Below are positions 52,436 to 61,289 of a stretch of 64,000 nucleotides of DNA, one piece after another. The DNA is taken from assembly GCF_900172275.1 (NCBI RefSeq), contig NZ_FWFT01000003.1:372001-436000 (forward strand). Reading direction: 5' to 3'. How positions within the stretch are numbered: position 1 is the first letter of the stretch; every line of letters starts with the position of its first letter. The notes below the pieces were generated by a model, which saw only the letters and a program-made list of their open reading frames with translations, did no database searches and had not been told where the DNA came from. A program made the translations under genes and the position numbers. The DNA is from Pseudooctadecabacter jejudonensis (GTDB lineage Bacteria > Pseudomonadota > Alphaproteobacteria > Rhodobacterales > Rhodobacteraceae).

Positions 52436-53422
52436 TTAGATCGTTTTGGGCTGACCATCCCGTGCTGCGGCATCGGCTGCATCCGCCAGCATTTGTGCCC
52501 GCAATCCGTCATGCCCCGTTGGTGTCACGGGCACCCCACGCGACACAGCATCGATGAAATGTTCCATCTCCGCACGATAGGCGGCGGCGTAGCGTTCCAG
52601 AAAGAACGGCTGCACTGTGGTTTTGGAGATGCCTGAACCGTTCGAAACCTCAACCGAGTGCTCAAGGATATTGTCCGCGCGCAACATCCCCGCACGTCCG
52701 TGAACCTCAATCCGCTGATCATAGCCATAGGTCGCACGACGGGAGTTTGAGATTTGGCACAGTTTTCCTGTCGCCGTTTTCAATGTCACAACGGCAGTGT
52801 CAAAATCACCCGCCTCACCAATTGCGGGGTCTACCAAACAGGACGCCGCCGCAGTCAGTTCAACGGGTTCCTCCGCCAACAAAAAGCGCGCCATATCCAA
52901 ATCGTGGATCATCATATCGCGAAAGATACCGCCAGAAGTTTTGACATAATCAATCGGTGGTGGGGCTGGGTCCCGAGACAGGATCGTGACGATCTCAACA
53001 TCGCCAATAACCTGATCTGAGATCTGCCGTTGAAGGTGTGCAAAATTGGGATCAAAGCGCCGGTTGAAGGCCACCATGAAGGGCACCCCCGCAACCTCAA
53101 CCGCCGCTAGGCAGTCGCGTATCCGGTCGACGGATAAATCGATCGGCTTTTCACAGAAAATCGCCTTTCCTGCCCCCGCGGCCATGTGGATCAGGTCATA
53201 ATGTGTGGTGGTCGGTGTCCCGATGATCACGGCATCAATGCCAGGGTCATTTATCAGGGCCTCTGCGTCCATGACTTGCGCGCCGGTCTGTTCAGCCAAG
53301 GCGTCTGCCGCAGCGGGCATCGCATCAGCCACAGCCGCCGCGCGGGCGTTTGTCATGCCACGCAATGTGGCACCATGCACTTGCCCGATGCGACCGCACC
53401 CCAAAATACCGATGTTAATCAT
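52436..53422 (-). CDS. iolG: Inositol 2-dehydrogenase (Gfo/Idh/MocA family)
   Basis: 328 residues. IolG oxidises myo-inositol to 2-keto-myo-inositol (scyllo-inosose) with NAD+, the first catabolic step. The NAD-binding motif is NIGILGCGRIGQVHG (about 3-17); the catalytic motif CEKPIDL holds the Lys, and DMMIHDLDMARFLL holds the catalytic Asp/His pair. The ATG at 53422 is preceded by AAAGGTG; a GTG three codons earlier is also possible. It is the last gene of the iolD-iolC-iolB-iolJ-iolG operon, overlapping iolJ by 8 bases. Confidence 0.93.
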   Translation of the reverse strand: MINIGILGCGRIGQVHGATLRGMTNARAAAVADAMPAAADALAEQTGAQVMDAEALINDPGIDAVIIGTPTTTHYDLIHMAAGAGKAIFCEKPIDLSVDRIRDCLAAVEVAGVPFMVAFNRRFDPNFAHLQRQISDQVIGDVEIVTILSRDPAPPPIDYVKTSGGIFRDMMIHDLDMARFLLAEEPVELTAAASCLVDPAIGEAGDFDTAVVTLKTATGKLCQISNSRRATYGYDQRIEVHGRAGMLRADNILEHSVEVSNGSGISKTTVQPFFLERYAAAYRAEMEHFIDAVSRGVPVTPTGHDGLRAQMLADAADAAARDGQPKTI

Positions 53423-54254
53423 GCGCTTCACCTTTCAAATTGCGCAATACGATGCGCGCTGCGGCCTCGACCGGATCATGGGTGTCTTTGAGGATCGACA
53501 CTCGATCAAAGCGATCAGGATCCGCATTCACCGCGTCCCGCAGGGCAGTGCCAAAGGCCATCCGCAGCTCTGTTCCGATGTTGAATTTGCAGATGTTGGT
53601 GGTCTGCGCTAGCGTGCGGCGTTGCGCATGCGGCACGCCAGACCCACCGTGAATCACCAGCGGTACATCGGCCTTCGCCTGTATGGCCGCGATGCGTGCC
53701 GCGTCCAACCCGCCCTCCATGTCCTGTTGCAAATGCACGTTGCCCACGGAAATCGCCATGGCATCCACGCCTGTCTCGGCGGCAAATGTCGCGGCATCAT
53801 CAGGGTCCGTACCTGCCGATGCTTCACCGCCCGAATAGCCGACAAAGCCGATCTCGCCTTCGCAGGACACCCCTGCATCATGGGCCAGCTGGGCGATCTT
53901 GCGGGTTTGCGCGATGTTGTCTGAAAGAGGGAGCCGTGACCCGTCGAACATCAACGAGGTAAACCCCGCCTCCAATGCCTCGGCGCATTCCTCAAAGGTG
54001 TATCCGTGATCCAGATGGGCCACGACCGGCACAGACGCGCGTTCGGCCAGATGGCGAAACATCTTTCCCAAAACAGGCAACGGTGTATGGGCCCGGCACC
54101 CTGGTCCGGCCTGCAAGATCACCGCGCAATTCTCGGCCTCAGCTGCGGCCACATAGGCGCGCATGTCCTCCCATCCCAGACAGACCAGACCGCCCACGGC
54201 ATAGCCCTGCTGCAACGCGGGTTGCAGCACATCCTTCAGCGTCACAAGGGTCAT
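53415..54254 (-). CDS. iolJ: Class II aldolase, probable 5-dehydro-2-deoxyphosphogluconate aldolase
   Basis: 279 residues of the class II fructose-bisphosphate aldolase family. In this operon the expected reaction is cleavage of 2-deoxy-5-keto-gluconate 6-phosphate to dihydroxyacetone phosphate and malonate semialdehyde. The zinc ligands are in VVAHLDHGYTFEEC and VIHGGSGVP; GEIGFVGYSGG is the loop with the second Glu. AISVGNVHL replaces the usual AIGTxHG. It sits between iolB and iolG with overlaps of 4 and 8 bases. No separate single-domain IolC-aldolase fusion is needed. Confidence 0.88.
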   Translation of the reverse strand: MTLVTLKDVLQPALQQGYAVGGLVCLGWEDMRAYVAAAEAENCAVILQAGPGCRAHTPLPVLGKMFRHLAERASVPVVAHLDHGYTFEECAEALEAGFTSLMFDGSRLPLSDNIAQTRKIAQLAHDAGVSCEGEIGFVGYSGGEASAGTDPDDAATFAAETGVDAMAISVGNVHLQQDMEGGLDAARIAAIQAKADVPLVIHGGSGVPHAQRRTLAQTTNICKFNIGTELRMAFGTALRDAVNADPDRFDRVSILKDTHDPVEAAARIVLRNLKGEAHD

Positions 54255-55111
54255 TTGAACTTGGCGATCATGTCTTTGATGCCAGGGATCGTTTCGATCT
54301 GATAGGCATGTGTTGGCTGAAAGAATTGCACCAAGGACCGCTGAGACAGCCCGCCCAAGATTGTGAAATAATACATCTGATAGCCCGGCAGAACCGCGCA
54401 GGGATGATACCCTTTATCCAGACAGATCGTGGACCCATCCACGATGTGATAAGCATCACCCGGCTTGCCATCTTCGCGCTGCAACATCTGAACGCCGGAT
54501 CCGTGGTTGGGCTTGAACCGGAAGTTATACGTCTCATCATGGCGGGTCTCTATAATGTCCCCCTCGGGCCCGTCCCGCCGATCCGTGTCGTGCTTGTGGC
54601 TTGGGAAACCGGACCAACCGCCCTCCCCCACTGTAAACAGCTCGGACACCAGCAAACGGCCGACCTTGTCGTGGTATTTCGTGCCCAAGATATGTTTGAT
54701 TTTGCGGTGCGTTTTGGTGTCGTCAGACCCGTATTGCACCAAATCCAACTCATCCTTTCGCACGTCGAACGCGTCCAGCACCTTGTCATAGCGCGCGCCA
54801 CAAACGAAAATCTCCGCCTCATCGGAGGTGCACACCATCTCAGCCTTGGCGGCGGTGGGCACATAAACGCCCTCAGGCTCCCCGTCCCAGACATCTTCGA
54901 CCCGTTCACCGAGGCCTGCGGATTTGAACCCTTCGATGTTCACATCAATCGTACCGGTCGCCGGCACGATACAGGTTTCATACCCAGGCACAGCATATTC
55001 AAACGCCTGTCCTTTTTTGAGTTTCACAATGTTGAAGTAATTCAGCGGCACCAGCGGGTCGTCCACATCAACGATGGGTTTGTTTTGGTTATCAAAGGGG
55101 GGGATGTGCAT
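54251..55111 (-). CDS. iolB: 5-deoxy-glucuronate isomerase
   Basis: 286 residues. IolB isomerises 5-deoxy-glucuronate to 2-deoxy-5-keto-gluconate in myo-inositol breakdown. It is a double-cupin enzyme: metal-binding motifs show in SGFPSHKHDTDRR and the EGDIIETRHDETYNF segment, then KGYHPCAVLPGYQMYYF. It starts 11 bases after iolC and overlaps the aldolase gene by 4 bases. Confidence 0.96.
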   Translation of the reverse strand: MHIPPFDNQNKPIVDVDDPLVPLNYFNIVKLKKGQAFEYAVPGYETCIVPATGTIDVNIEGFKSAGLGERVEDVWDGEPEGVYVPTAAKAEMVCTSDEAEIFVCGARYDKVLDAFDVRKDELDLVQYGSDDTKTHRKIKHILGTKYHDKVGRLLVSELFTVGEGGWSGFPSHKHDTDRRDGPEGDIIETRHDETYNFRFKPNHGSGVQMLQREDGKPGDAYHIVDGSTICLDKGYHPCAVLPGYQMYYFTILGGLSQRSLVQFFQPTHAYQIETIPGIKDMIAKFK

Positions 55112-55122
55112 GGTGGGTCCTC

Positions 55123-56103
55123 TCAGGCGTCGGTCGGGCCGGGGTGTTCGGCCATGAATGTCATAAGCGTGGGCGTATCGGCCATGGCGGGGGCGCAGCC
55201 GGGCCGCGAAACGGTGACAGAGGCGCAGGCAGACCCGCGCAAAATAGCATCACGCAGGGTTTGGCCACCGGCCAACCCCGTCACCAGACCGGCCATGAAA
55301 CTGTCCCCTGCACCAGTGGGCTTCATCGCCTCCACCGGCCAAATGCCCGTGCGGATTTCCTCACCGCCCGCGAACGTGATCGCACCGTCTTCGCCCATTT
55401 TATAGACAACGATAGTCGCCGACTCCTCAGCGAGCGCCTTGGCCTTCGCGAGCCCTTTATCAAGACCGCCCGCCATGAAGCCAAACTCTTCATCGTTTCC
55501 CACGATCATATCGGAGGCCGCGGCCGCGCGGCTAAGCACATCTTCAGCCACTTGTGGCGATGGCCACGAATAGGGGCGATAATCCACGTCAAAGATGATG
55601 GGCAATCCGGCAGCCTTGGCGCGGTCAAACGCAGCAAACGTGGCAGACCGAGACGGCTCCGCCGCAAAGACCGTGCCCGCCGTGATCAAGGCGCCAAATT
55701 TGTCATAATCCACCGCCGCAACATCGTCCGCATCCATCTGGAAATCCGCCGCGCCGTTGCGGTAGATCACGTTGCGGTGGCCTTCCATGCGGCTTTCGTA
55801 AAACGCCAGTGAATTGCGGTATTCGCCGCCAACGGGCGTCACATATTCCGTCCCCACGCCGTAGCGTTTCAACTGACCGACGCAATAGCTGCCTGCGCTG
55901 TCATCAGACACACGGGTCACCAGCGATGCCTGACCGCCCAATTTGCAAATGCCCGCTGCGATGTTGGCCGAGGATCCCCCAAGGCCCACCCCCACCGTTT
56001 CCGCATCTTCTGCGGCAACGCCTGGGTCGGTAAAGAAATCAATGCCCGCCCGTCCGATGACGAGGAACTTGTTTTGCGCGATACCATCAAAAAGCGATGT
56101 CAT
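55123..56103 (-). CDS. iolC: 5-dehydro-2-deoxygluconokinase
   Basis: 326 residues of the PfkB sugar kinase family. It phosphorylates 2-deoxy-5-keto-gluconate before aldol cleavage. GLGGSSANIAAGICKLGG (about 39-56) is the N-terminal PfkB motif, and MKPTGAGDSFMAGLVTGL holds the catalytic Asp and anion hole. The start is the ATG sharing a base with the iolD stop (TGATG). No C-terminal DUF2090 aldolase-like fusion is present, so the separate IolJ is needed. Confidence 0.94.
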   Translation of the reverse strand: MTSLFDGIAQNKFLVIGRAGIDFFTDPGVAAEDAETVGVGLGGSSANIAAGICKLGGQASLVTRVSDDSAGSYCVGQLKRYGVGTEYVTPVGGEYRNSLAFYESRMEGHRNVIYRNGAADFQMDADDVAAVDYDKFGALITAGTVFAAEPSRSATFAAFDRAKAAGLPIIFDVDYRPYSWPSPQVAEDVLSRAAAASDMIVGNDEEFGFMAGGLDKGLAKAKALAEESATIVVYKMGEDGAITFAGGEEIRTGIWPVEAMKPTGAGDSFMAGLVTGLAGGQTLRDAILRGSACASVTVSRPGCAPAMADTPTLMTFMAEHPGPTDA

Positions 56104-57974
56104 CAGACACCTTTCCGCTGCTTGGGCCGCGCCGCTTCCCAATCCTCATGTGCTGCACGCACTTTGTCGGACGTCGTGACATGCGGCGTGCCGACTTCCC
56201 ACCAGGCGTGACCTTCGGTGGTCCAGCCCTCATAGGCGTCAACCTTCATGGAAATCACATAGGTCCGGTCGGCGGCCTTGGCCCGTTTGAATGCGGCCTC
56301 AAGCTCTGACGGGGAGGCGACGGTCTCCGCTTCGGCGCCCATGGCGCGGGCGTGAGCCTCAAAATCAACGCCGACTTGGCGGGTTGCGGTTGGGGTGTCG
56401 GCGATCAGGTTGTTGAAGCTTTCGTTGCCTGTGTTGTTTTGCAGTTTGTTGATCACGGCAAAGCCGCCGTTGTCCAACACCAAAATGATCATCTTTTTGT
56501 CCGTCAGCACGGAGGAATAGATGTCTGAATTCATCAGCAGATAAGACCCATCACCGGTGAACACGATGGTGTCTTGATCCGGTTCGCGCTGCGCCTGCGC
56601 GATGCGCGCGCCCCATCCGCCTGCGATCTCATACCCCATGCAAGAGAACCCGAATTCCACGTCCACCGTGCCAATATCCAACGTCTTCCAATTGGCCGTC
56701 ACCTCAGCCGGCAAACCACCCGCCGCCGCGACAACACGGTCGCGCGGATCGCACAGACGGTTCACCTCACCGATGGCCTGCGCATAGGACGCGGGGCCAT
56801 TTCCGACCCGCGTGTTTTCTGCCACGTACTCATCCCATTTGGTGCGCTCGGCCTTGGCCTTCTCCGTCCAGCCTGTCGGCGCGCGATACCCGCCCAAGGC
56901 GTCGGCCAAGGCAGGCAGGGCCATTTTCGCATCGCCCACCACTGTCGTCGACATGTGTTTGGCCGCATCATGGCGCCCAACGTTGAGGCCGATGATCTTG
57001 GCGTCATGGGCAAAGGCCGTCCATGATCCCGTGGTGAAATCCTGCAACCGCGTGCCGACAGCGAGGATCACATCCGCCTCTTGGGCGATCGTGTTGGCGC
57101 TGTCTGACCCTGTGACACCAATCGGCCCAATGTTCAGGCCGTGATCATGGACCAGATTGGCACGGCCCGCGATGGTTTCGACCACGGGAATGCCCGCGTC
57201 TTCGGCAAAGGTTGTCAATTCCGCAACGGCACCTGAATACTGAACGCCACCGCCCGCGATCATCATCGGGCGCTTGGCGGATTTGAGAAGTGCCGCAGCC
57301 TCCGCCACTTCAAGCTTGTCGGGTGATTGACGGCGGATGCGGTGCACCCGTCTGTCGAAAAAGCTGACAGGGTAATCATATGTCCAGCCCTGCACATCTT
57401 GCGGCAAACCGATAAACACAGGACCACAATCGGCGGGGTCCAACATCGTGGCCAAGGCCGCAGGCAACGACTGAAGCACCTGCGCAGGATGCGTAATCCG
57501 ATCCCAAAACCGGGACACCGCCTTGAACGCATCATTGGTCCCGAACGTCGGATTGCCGAAGTGTTCCAGTTGTTGCAGCACAGGATCCGGCAGACGCGTC
57601 AAAAAGGCATCACCGCACAACATCAACATGGGCAGACGGTTCGCATGGGCCAGCGCCGCAGCGGTCAGCAGGTTCGCCGTCCCCGGCCCGGCAGAGGCCG
57701 TGCAGAACATGAAACGTTGGCGCAACCACGCCTTGGCGTAGCCCGCAGCCGCAAACCCCATGCCCTGCTCATTCTGGCCCCGATAAAGCGGCAGCGCGTC
57801 TTGATGATCAAACAGGGCCTCCCCCAGACAGGTCACATTGCCATGCCCGAAGATGCCAAAACCGCCACCACAAATGCGGAGGTCTTGCCCGTCGATTTCG
57901 ATCCACTGGTTGGCCAGATATCGAATGATCGCCTGCGCTGTGGTCAACGTGACTGTCTGCGGCGATTGCCCCAT
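56103..57974 (-). CDS. iolD: 3D-(3,5/4)-trihydroxycyclohexane-1,2-dione hydrolase
   Basis: 623 residues, normal length. IolD is a TPP-dependent enzyme that opens the diketo-inositol ring to 5-deoxy-glucuronate. The catalytic Glu region is NEQGMGFAAAGYAKA, and the TPP motif is TGDGSYLLMNSDIYSSV followed by LVLDNGGF. The ATG at 57974 is chosen because TAGGGGGG lies about 8 bases upstream; a longer frame exists but lacks such a site. It is the first gene of the minus-strand iol operon, facing a divergent plus-strand operon across a LacI-type palindrome. Confidence 0.95.
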   Translation of the reverse strand: MGQSPQTVTLTTAQAIIRYLANQWIEIDGQDLRICGGGFGIFGHGNVTCLGEALFDHQDALPLYRGQNEQGMGFAAAGYAKAWLRQRFMFCTASAGPGTANLLTAAALAHANRLPMLMLCGDAFLTRLPDPVLQQLEHFGNPTFGTNDAFKAVSRFWDRITHPAQVLQSLPAALATMLDPADCGPVFIGLPQDVQGWTYDYPVSFFDRRVHRIRRQSPDKLEVAEAAALLKSAKRPMMIAGGGVQYSGAVAELTTFAEDAGIPVVETIAGRANLVHDHGLNIGPIGVTGSDSANTIAQEADVILAVGTRLQDFTTGSWTAFAHDAKIIGLNVGRHDAAKHMSTTVVGDAKMALPALADALGGYRAPTGWTEKAKAERTKWDEYVAENTRVGNGPASYAQAIGEVNRLCDPRDRVVAAAGGLPAEVTANWKTLDIGTVDVEFGFSCMGYEIAGGWGARIAQAQREPDQDTIVFTGDGSYLLMNSDIYSSVLTDKKMIILVLDNGGFAVINKLQNNTGNESFNNLIADTPTATRQVGVDFEAHARAMGAEAETVASPSELEAAFKRAKAADRTYVISMKVDAYEGWTTEGHAWWEVGTPHVTTSDKVRAAHEDWEAARPKQRKGV

Positions 57975-58056
57975 AAGATGTCCCCCCCTAGGCCCCTTGA
58001 AATCTGCAGCCATCACGTTTGCTGTTGACCTCAGACGTAGAATGACGATAGCAAAA

Positions 58057-58072
58057 TTGCAACCGGTTGCAA
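58057..58072. promoter_or_regulatory. Perfect 16-bp LacI-family operator palindrome between divergent iol operons
   Basis: TTGCAACC|GGTTGCAA is fully symmetric with a central CpG, the form bound by many LacI-family repressors. It lies in the 122-base gap between iolD (start 57974) and the plus-strand dehydrogenase (start 58097). A possible plus-strand promoter (TTGACC at 58025, then a weak -10 near 58048) sits just before it, so a bound repressor could block both directions. The LacI-family gene at 61290-62288 is the natural candidate. Confidence 0.85.
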
Positions 58073-58096
58073 ACGGTTTTTGGGAGGGCACCGCAG

Positions 58097-59200
58097 ATGG
58101 CGGACATCGGAATTGGCATCGTGGGGGGGGGGTACATGGGCAAGGCCCATGCAGCGGCCTATGCGGCTGTTGCCACCCTGTTTGAAACCGATCTGCGCCC
58201 GCGGCTTGAGGTGGTCTGTGCCACATCCGACGCTTCTGCAGAACGTTACCGCGCAGCCTATGGCTTTGCGCGAGGCACATCCGACTGGCGCGATCTGGTG
58301 GAAGACCCGAAGGTCGAGGCTGTCATCATTGCCGCCCCCCAATCCACCCACCGCGACATTGCGCTGGCCGCATTTGCGGCAGGAAAACCGGTGTTTTGTG
58401 AAAAACCACTGGGTGAGAGCGTGGCCGATTCTCAAGCGATGGTCGATGCCGCAACCGCCAGCGGCCAGATCAACATGGTCGGCTTCAACTACATCCGCAC
58501 GCCCGCGTCCCAATTCGCCCGCCAGCTGATCACTGAAGGACGCATTGGGGAGGTCACGTATTTTCGCGGCGAACACACCGAGGATTTTCTCGCAGACGCC
58601 AGCCTGAAAGGCGATTGGCGCACCCAAGGGGCGGGCAACGGCTGTATGGGCGATCTGGCCCCGCACATGATCAATGGCGCCCGCGCGCTGATCGGCCCCA
58701 TCACGTCCCTTTGTGCGCAGGTCGAAACCGTCCATGCCACCCGTGGCGGTGTTGCGGTGACGAATGATGATCAGGCGCAATTCATGTGCAGGTTTGAAAA
58801 CGGCGCACAGGGGCATCTGTTTTTCAGTCGCGTCGCAACGGGTCGCAAGATGGGCTATGCTTACGAAATTCACGGCACCAAGGGTCAGATCCGCTTTGAT
58901 CAGGAAGACCAGAACGCCCTGCATCTTTACACGATGGAGGGGCCAGAGGCCGAACGTGGCTTTCGCAAAATCCTGACAGGCCCCGCCCACCCTGATTACA
59001 AACCGTTCTGCCTCGGCCCTGGTCACGGCACGGGCTATCAGGATCAGATCATCATCGAGGCAAAGGATTTTCTGACAGCCATCGCCACTCAGAAAAACAT
59101 CTGGCCCACCTTCGCTGAGGGTTTAGAAGTCAACCGCGTCGTCTCCGCGACACTCGCCTCAAGCGCCCAAGGGGCTTGGGTCAATGTTGCCGACTATTAG
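58097..59200 (+). CDS. Gfo/Idh/MocA family oxidoreductase, probable inositol-type dehydrogenase
   Basis: 367 residues. The NAD(P)-binding motif GIVGGGYMGKAHAAAY is near the start, and FCEKPLGESVADSQAM holds the catalytic Lys. NGCMGDLAPHMINGARAL is the active-site Asp/His region. The ATG at 58097 follows GGAGGG by 9 bases. First gene of the plus-strand operon with iolE. It may oxidise another inositol isomer (scyllo- or chiro-) or the keto form; the sequence does not say which. Confidence 0.88.
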   Translation: MADIGIGIVGGGYMGKAHAAAYAAVATLFETDLRPRLEVVCATSDASAERYRAAYGFARGTSDWRDLVEDPKVEAVIIAAPQSTHRDIALAAFAAGKPVFCEKPLGESVADSQAMVDAATASGQINMVGFNYIRTPASQFARQLITEGRIGEVTYFRGEHTEDFLADASLKGDWRTQGAGNGCMGDLAPHMINGARALIGPITSLCAQVETVHATRGGVAVTNDDQAQFMCRFENGAQGHLFFSRVATGRKMGYAYEIHGTKGQIRFDQEDQNALHLYTMEGPEAERGFRKILTGPAHPDYKPFCLGPGHGTGYQDQIIIEAKDFLTAIATQKNIWPTFAEGLEVNRVVSATLASSAQGAWVNVADY

Positions 59201-59212
59201 AAAGAAAACACC

Positions 59213-60100
59213 ATGATCAAAATTGGCAACGCCCCGTGTTCATGGGGCATCGAATTCGCCTCTGACCCGGCTTATCCCACGTGGCAATCTGTTCTCAGCC
59301 AATGCGCGCAGGCCGGATACAAGGGGATAGAGCTTGGCCCCATCGGCTACATGCCCGAAGATCCGGCGATTCTCGCGGATGAGCTGGCCAAGAATGAGCT
59401 TTCGATCATCGGTGGTGTTGTCTTCCGCCCGTTCCATGATGCGGACAAATGGGATGAGGTGCTGGACGCCGCCCAGCGCACCTGCAAAGCCCTCGTGGCC
59501 CATGGCGCTGAACATCTTGTGCTGATCGACAGCATCTCACCACGTCGGGCGCCCACAGCGGGCCGCGCGGATGAGGCCGAACAGATGGACACCGCCGAAT
59601 GGTCCGCCTTTCGCGACCGCATCGCCACCATCGCCAAAATGGGCGCGGAAGACTACGGCCTGACCGTCGGCATGCACGCCCACGCCGCGGGCTTCATCGA
59701 TTTTGAGCCTGAATTGGAACGGCTTCTGGACGAGGTCGACGACAGCATCCTCAAAATCTGTTTTGATACGGGCCATCATTCCTATGCGGGTTTTGATCCT
59801 GTGGCCTTCATGAAAAAACACATCGGTCGCATCAGCTACATGCACTTTAAGGACATCGATCCCGTCGTCAAAGCCGACGTCGTCGCCAACCGAACCGATT
59901 TCTACAAAGCCTGCGGCCAAGGCATCTTTTGCAACTTGGGCAAAGGTGATGTGGACTTCCCTGCGGTCCGTCAAATCCTGCTGGACGCTGGGTTCGAAGG
60001 CTGGTGCACGGTGGAACAAGACTGTGATCCGTCGTTGCCCGGCACCCCGCTGGAAGACGCGATCGCCAATCGCACCTATCTGGAATCTATCGGCTTCTAA
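59213..60100 (+). CDS. iolE: Myo-inosose-2 dehydratase
   Basis: 295 residues. IolE removes water from 2-keto-myo-inositol to give the diketone substrate of IolD. It is a xylose-isomerase-like TIM barrel with the metal-binding pattern CFDTGHHSYAGFDPVAFM and ISYMHFKDIDP; GNAPCSWGIEF at the start is diagnostic of IolE. It follows the dehydrogenase by 12 bases in the divergent operon. Confidence 0.95.
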   Translation: MIKIGNAPCSWGIEFASDPAYPTWQSVLSQCAQAGYKGIELGPIGYMPEDPAILADELAKNELSIIGGVVFRPFHDADKWDEVLDAAQRTCKALVAHGAEHLVLIDSISPRRAPTAGRADEAEQMDTAEWSAFRDRIATIAKMGAEDYGLTVGMHAHAAGFIDFEPELERLLDEVDDSILKICFDTGHHSYAGFDPVAFMKKHIGRISYMHFKDIDPVVKADVVANRTDFYKACGQGIFCNLGKGDVDFPAVRQILLDAGFEGWCTVEQDCDPSLPGTPLEDAIANRTYLESIGF

Positions 60101-60122
60101 GGCCGCTCCCTGACAGAAAGAA

Positions 60123-61283
60123 ATGACCATGAAAAAACTGAAATGGGGCATGATTGGCGGCGGCGAAGGCAGCCAGATCGGGCCGGCCCACCGTCTTGGC
60201 GCAGGTCTTGATGGGGTGTTCGAATTCAGCGCTGGTGCGCTGGACCACCGCCCCGACTACGGCATCGACTACGGCCAGCGCCTTGGCCTTGGGGATCGCG
60301 CCTATGGTGGCTGGGAAGAAATGCTGGAGGCTGAGAAAAAGCGCGATGACCGCGTGGATCTGGTCACCGTCGCCACACCCAATGCGACCCACTTTGAAAT
60401 CACCAAGGCGTTTCTGGAAAACGGGTTTCATGTGCTGTGCGAAAAGCCGATGACGATGACCATCGAAGAGGGTGAAGACATCGTCGAGATCGCCAAGAAA
60501 ACCGGGAACATCTGCGCAGTGAACTATGGCTACACGGGATATTCACTGGTCCGCCATATGCGGGCGATGATCGCGCGCGGCGACATCGGCAAGGTCCGCT
60601 TGGTCAACGCGGAATTTGCCCACGGCCACCACGCAGACGCCACCGATGCGGACAATCCGCGGGTGCGCTGGCGTTACGATCCCGCGCAGGCGGGGGTGTC
60701 CGCGCAATTTGCCGATTGCGGCATTCACGCCCTCCATATGGCGAGCTTTGTGACAGGCCAGGAGGTTGAAAAGCTCTCCGCCGACACGGTGTCGTGTATC
60801 GACGTGCGCACGCTGGAAGACGACGCCATGGTGAATTTCCGTATGGACGGCGGCGCGGTGGGGCGGCTGTGGACGTCTTCAATTGCCATTGGTCGCCAAC
60901 ACGGGCTGGGCATTCAGGTGTTTGGCGAAACTGGCGGCCTGCGATGGTCACAAGAACACCCCAACCAGCTGTACTACATGCCCCTGGGCGAACGCCTTCA
61001 GGTCATCGAACGGGGGGAGGCAAACCTGTCGCCCGAAGCGGACCGCACATCCCGCGTCACCATTGGCCACGCCGAAGGAATGCCGCTGGCTTTTGCCAAC
61101 ATCTACGCCGATCTGGCCGAGGCGATCAGCGCCCGCAAGGAAAGCCGCATCATGGACTCCGCTGCCAATCTCTACCCCCGTGCCGAGGATGGTTTGCGGT
61201 CCATGGCTGCAGTGTTCGCGGTGGCACAGTCGGGCAAAGAGGACGGCAAATGGATGGATGCGCGTCCGCCGATGTTCCGCTAA
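60123..61283 (+). CDS. Gfo/Idh/MocA family oxidoreductase, second dehydrogenase of the iol plus-strand operon
   Basis: 386 residues. WGMIGGGEGSQIGPAHRLG is the nucleotide-binding motif, and CEKPMTMTIEEGEDI holds the catalytic Lys. ADCGIHALHMASFVTG marks the catalytic centre. This longer type is distinct from both IolG and the 367-residue enzyme upstream. It lies 22 bases after iolE and ends 6 bases before the convergent LacI gene. A role on a stereoisomer of inositol or a related polyol is likely from context. Confidence 0.87.
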   Translation: MTMKKLKWGMIGGGEGSQIGPAHRLGAGLDGVFEFSAGALDHRPDYGIDYGQRLGLGDRAYGGWEEMLEAEKKRDDRVDLVTVATPNATHFEITKAFLENGFHVLCEKPMTMTIEEGEDIVEIAKKTGNICAVNYGYTGYSLVRHMRAMIARGDIGKVRLVNAEFAHGHHADATDADNPRVRWRYDPAQAGVSAQFADCGIHALHMASFVTGQEVEKLSADTVSCIDVRTLEDDAMVNFRMDGGAVGRLWTSSIAIGRQHGLGIQVFGETGGLRWSQEHPNQLYYMPLGERLQVIERGEANLSPEADRTSRVTIGHAEGMPLAFANIYADLAEAISARKESRIMDSAANLYPRAEDGLRSMAAVFAVAQSGKEDGKWMDARPPMFR

Positions 61284-61289
61284 TGCGGC

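Noticed and set aside
53975-55405. 476-residue open frame on the plus strand opposite iolB, iolJ and iolC
   Set aside because: Antisense to three recognised iol genes, with no domain and unnatural composition.
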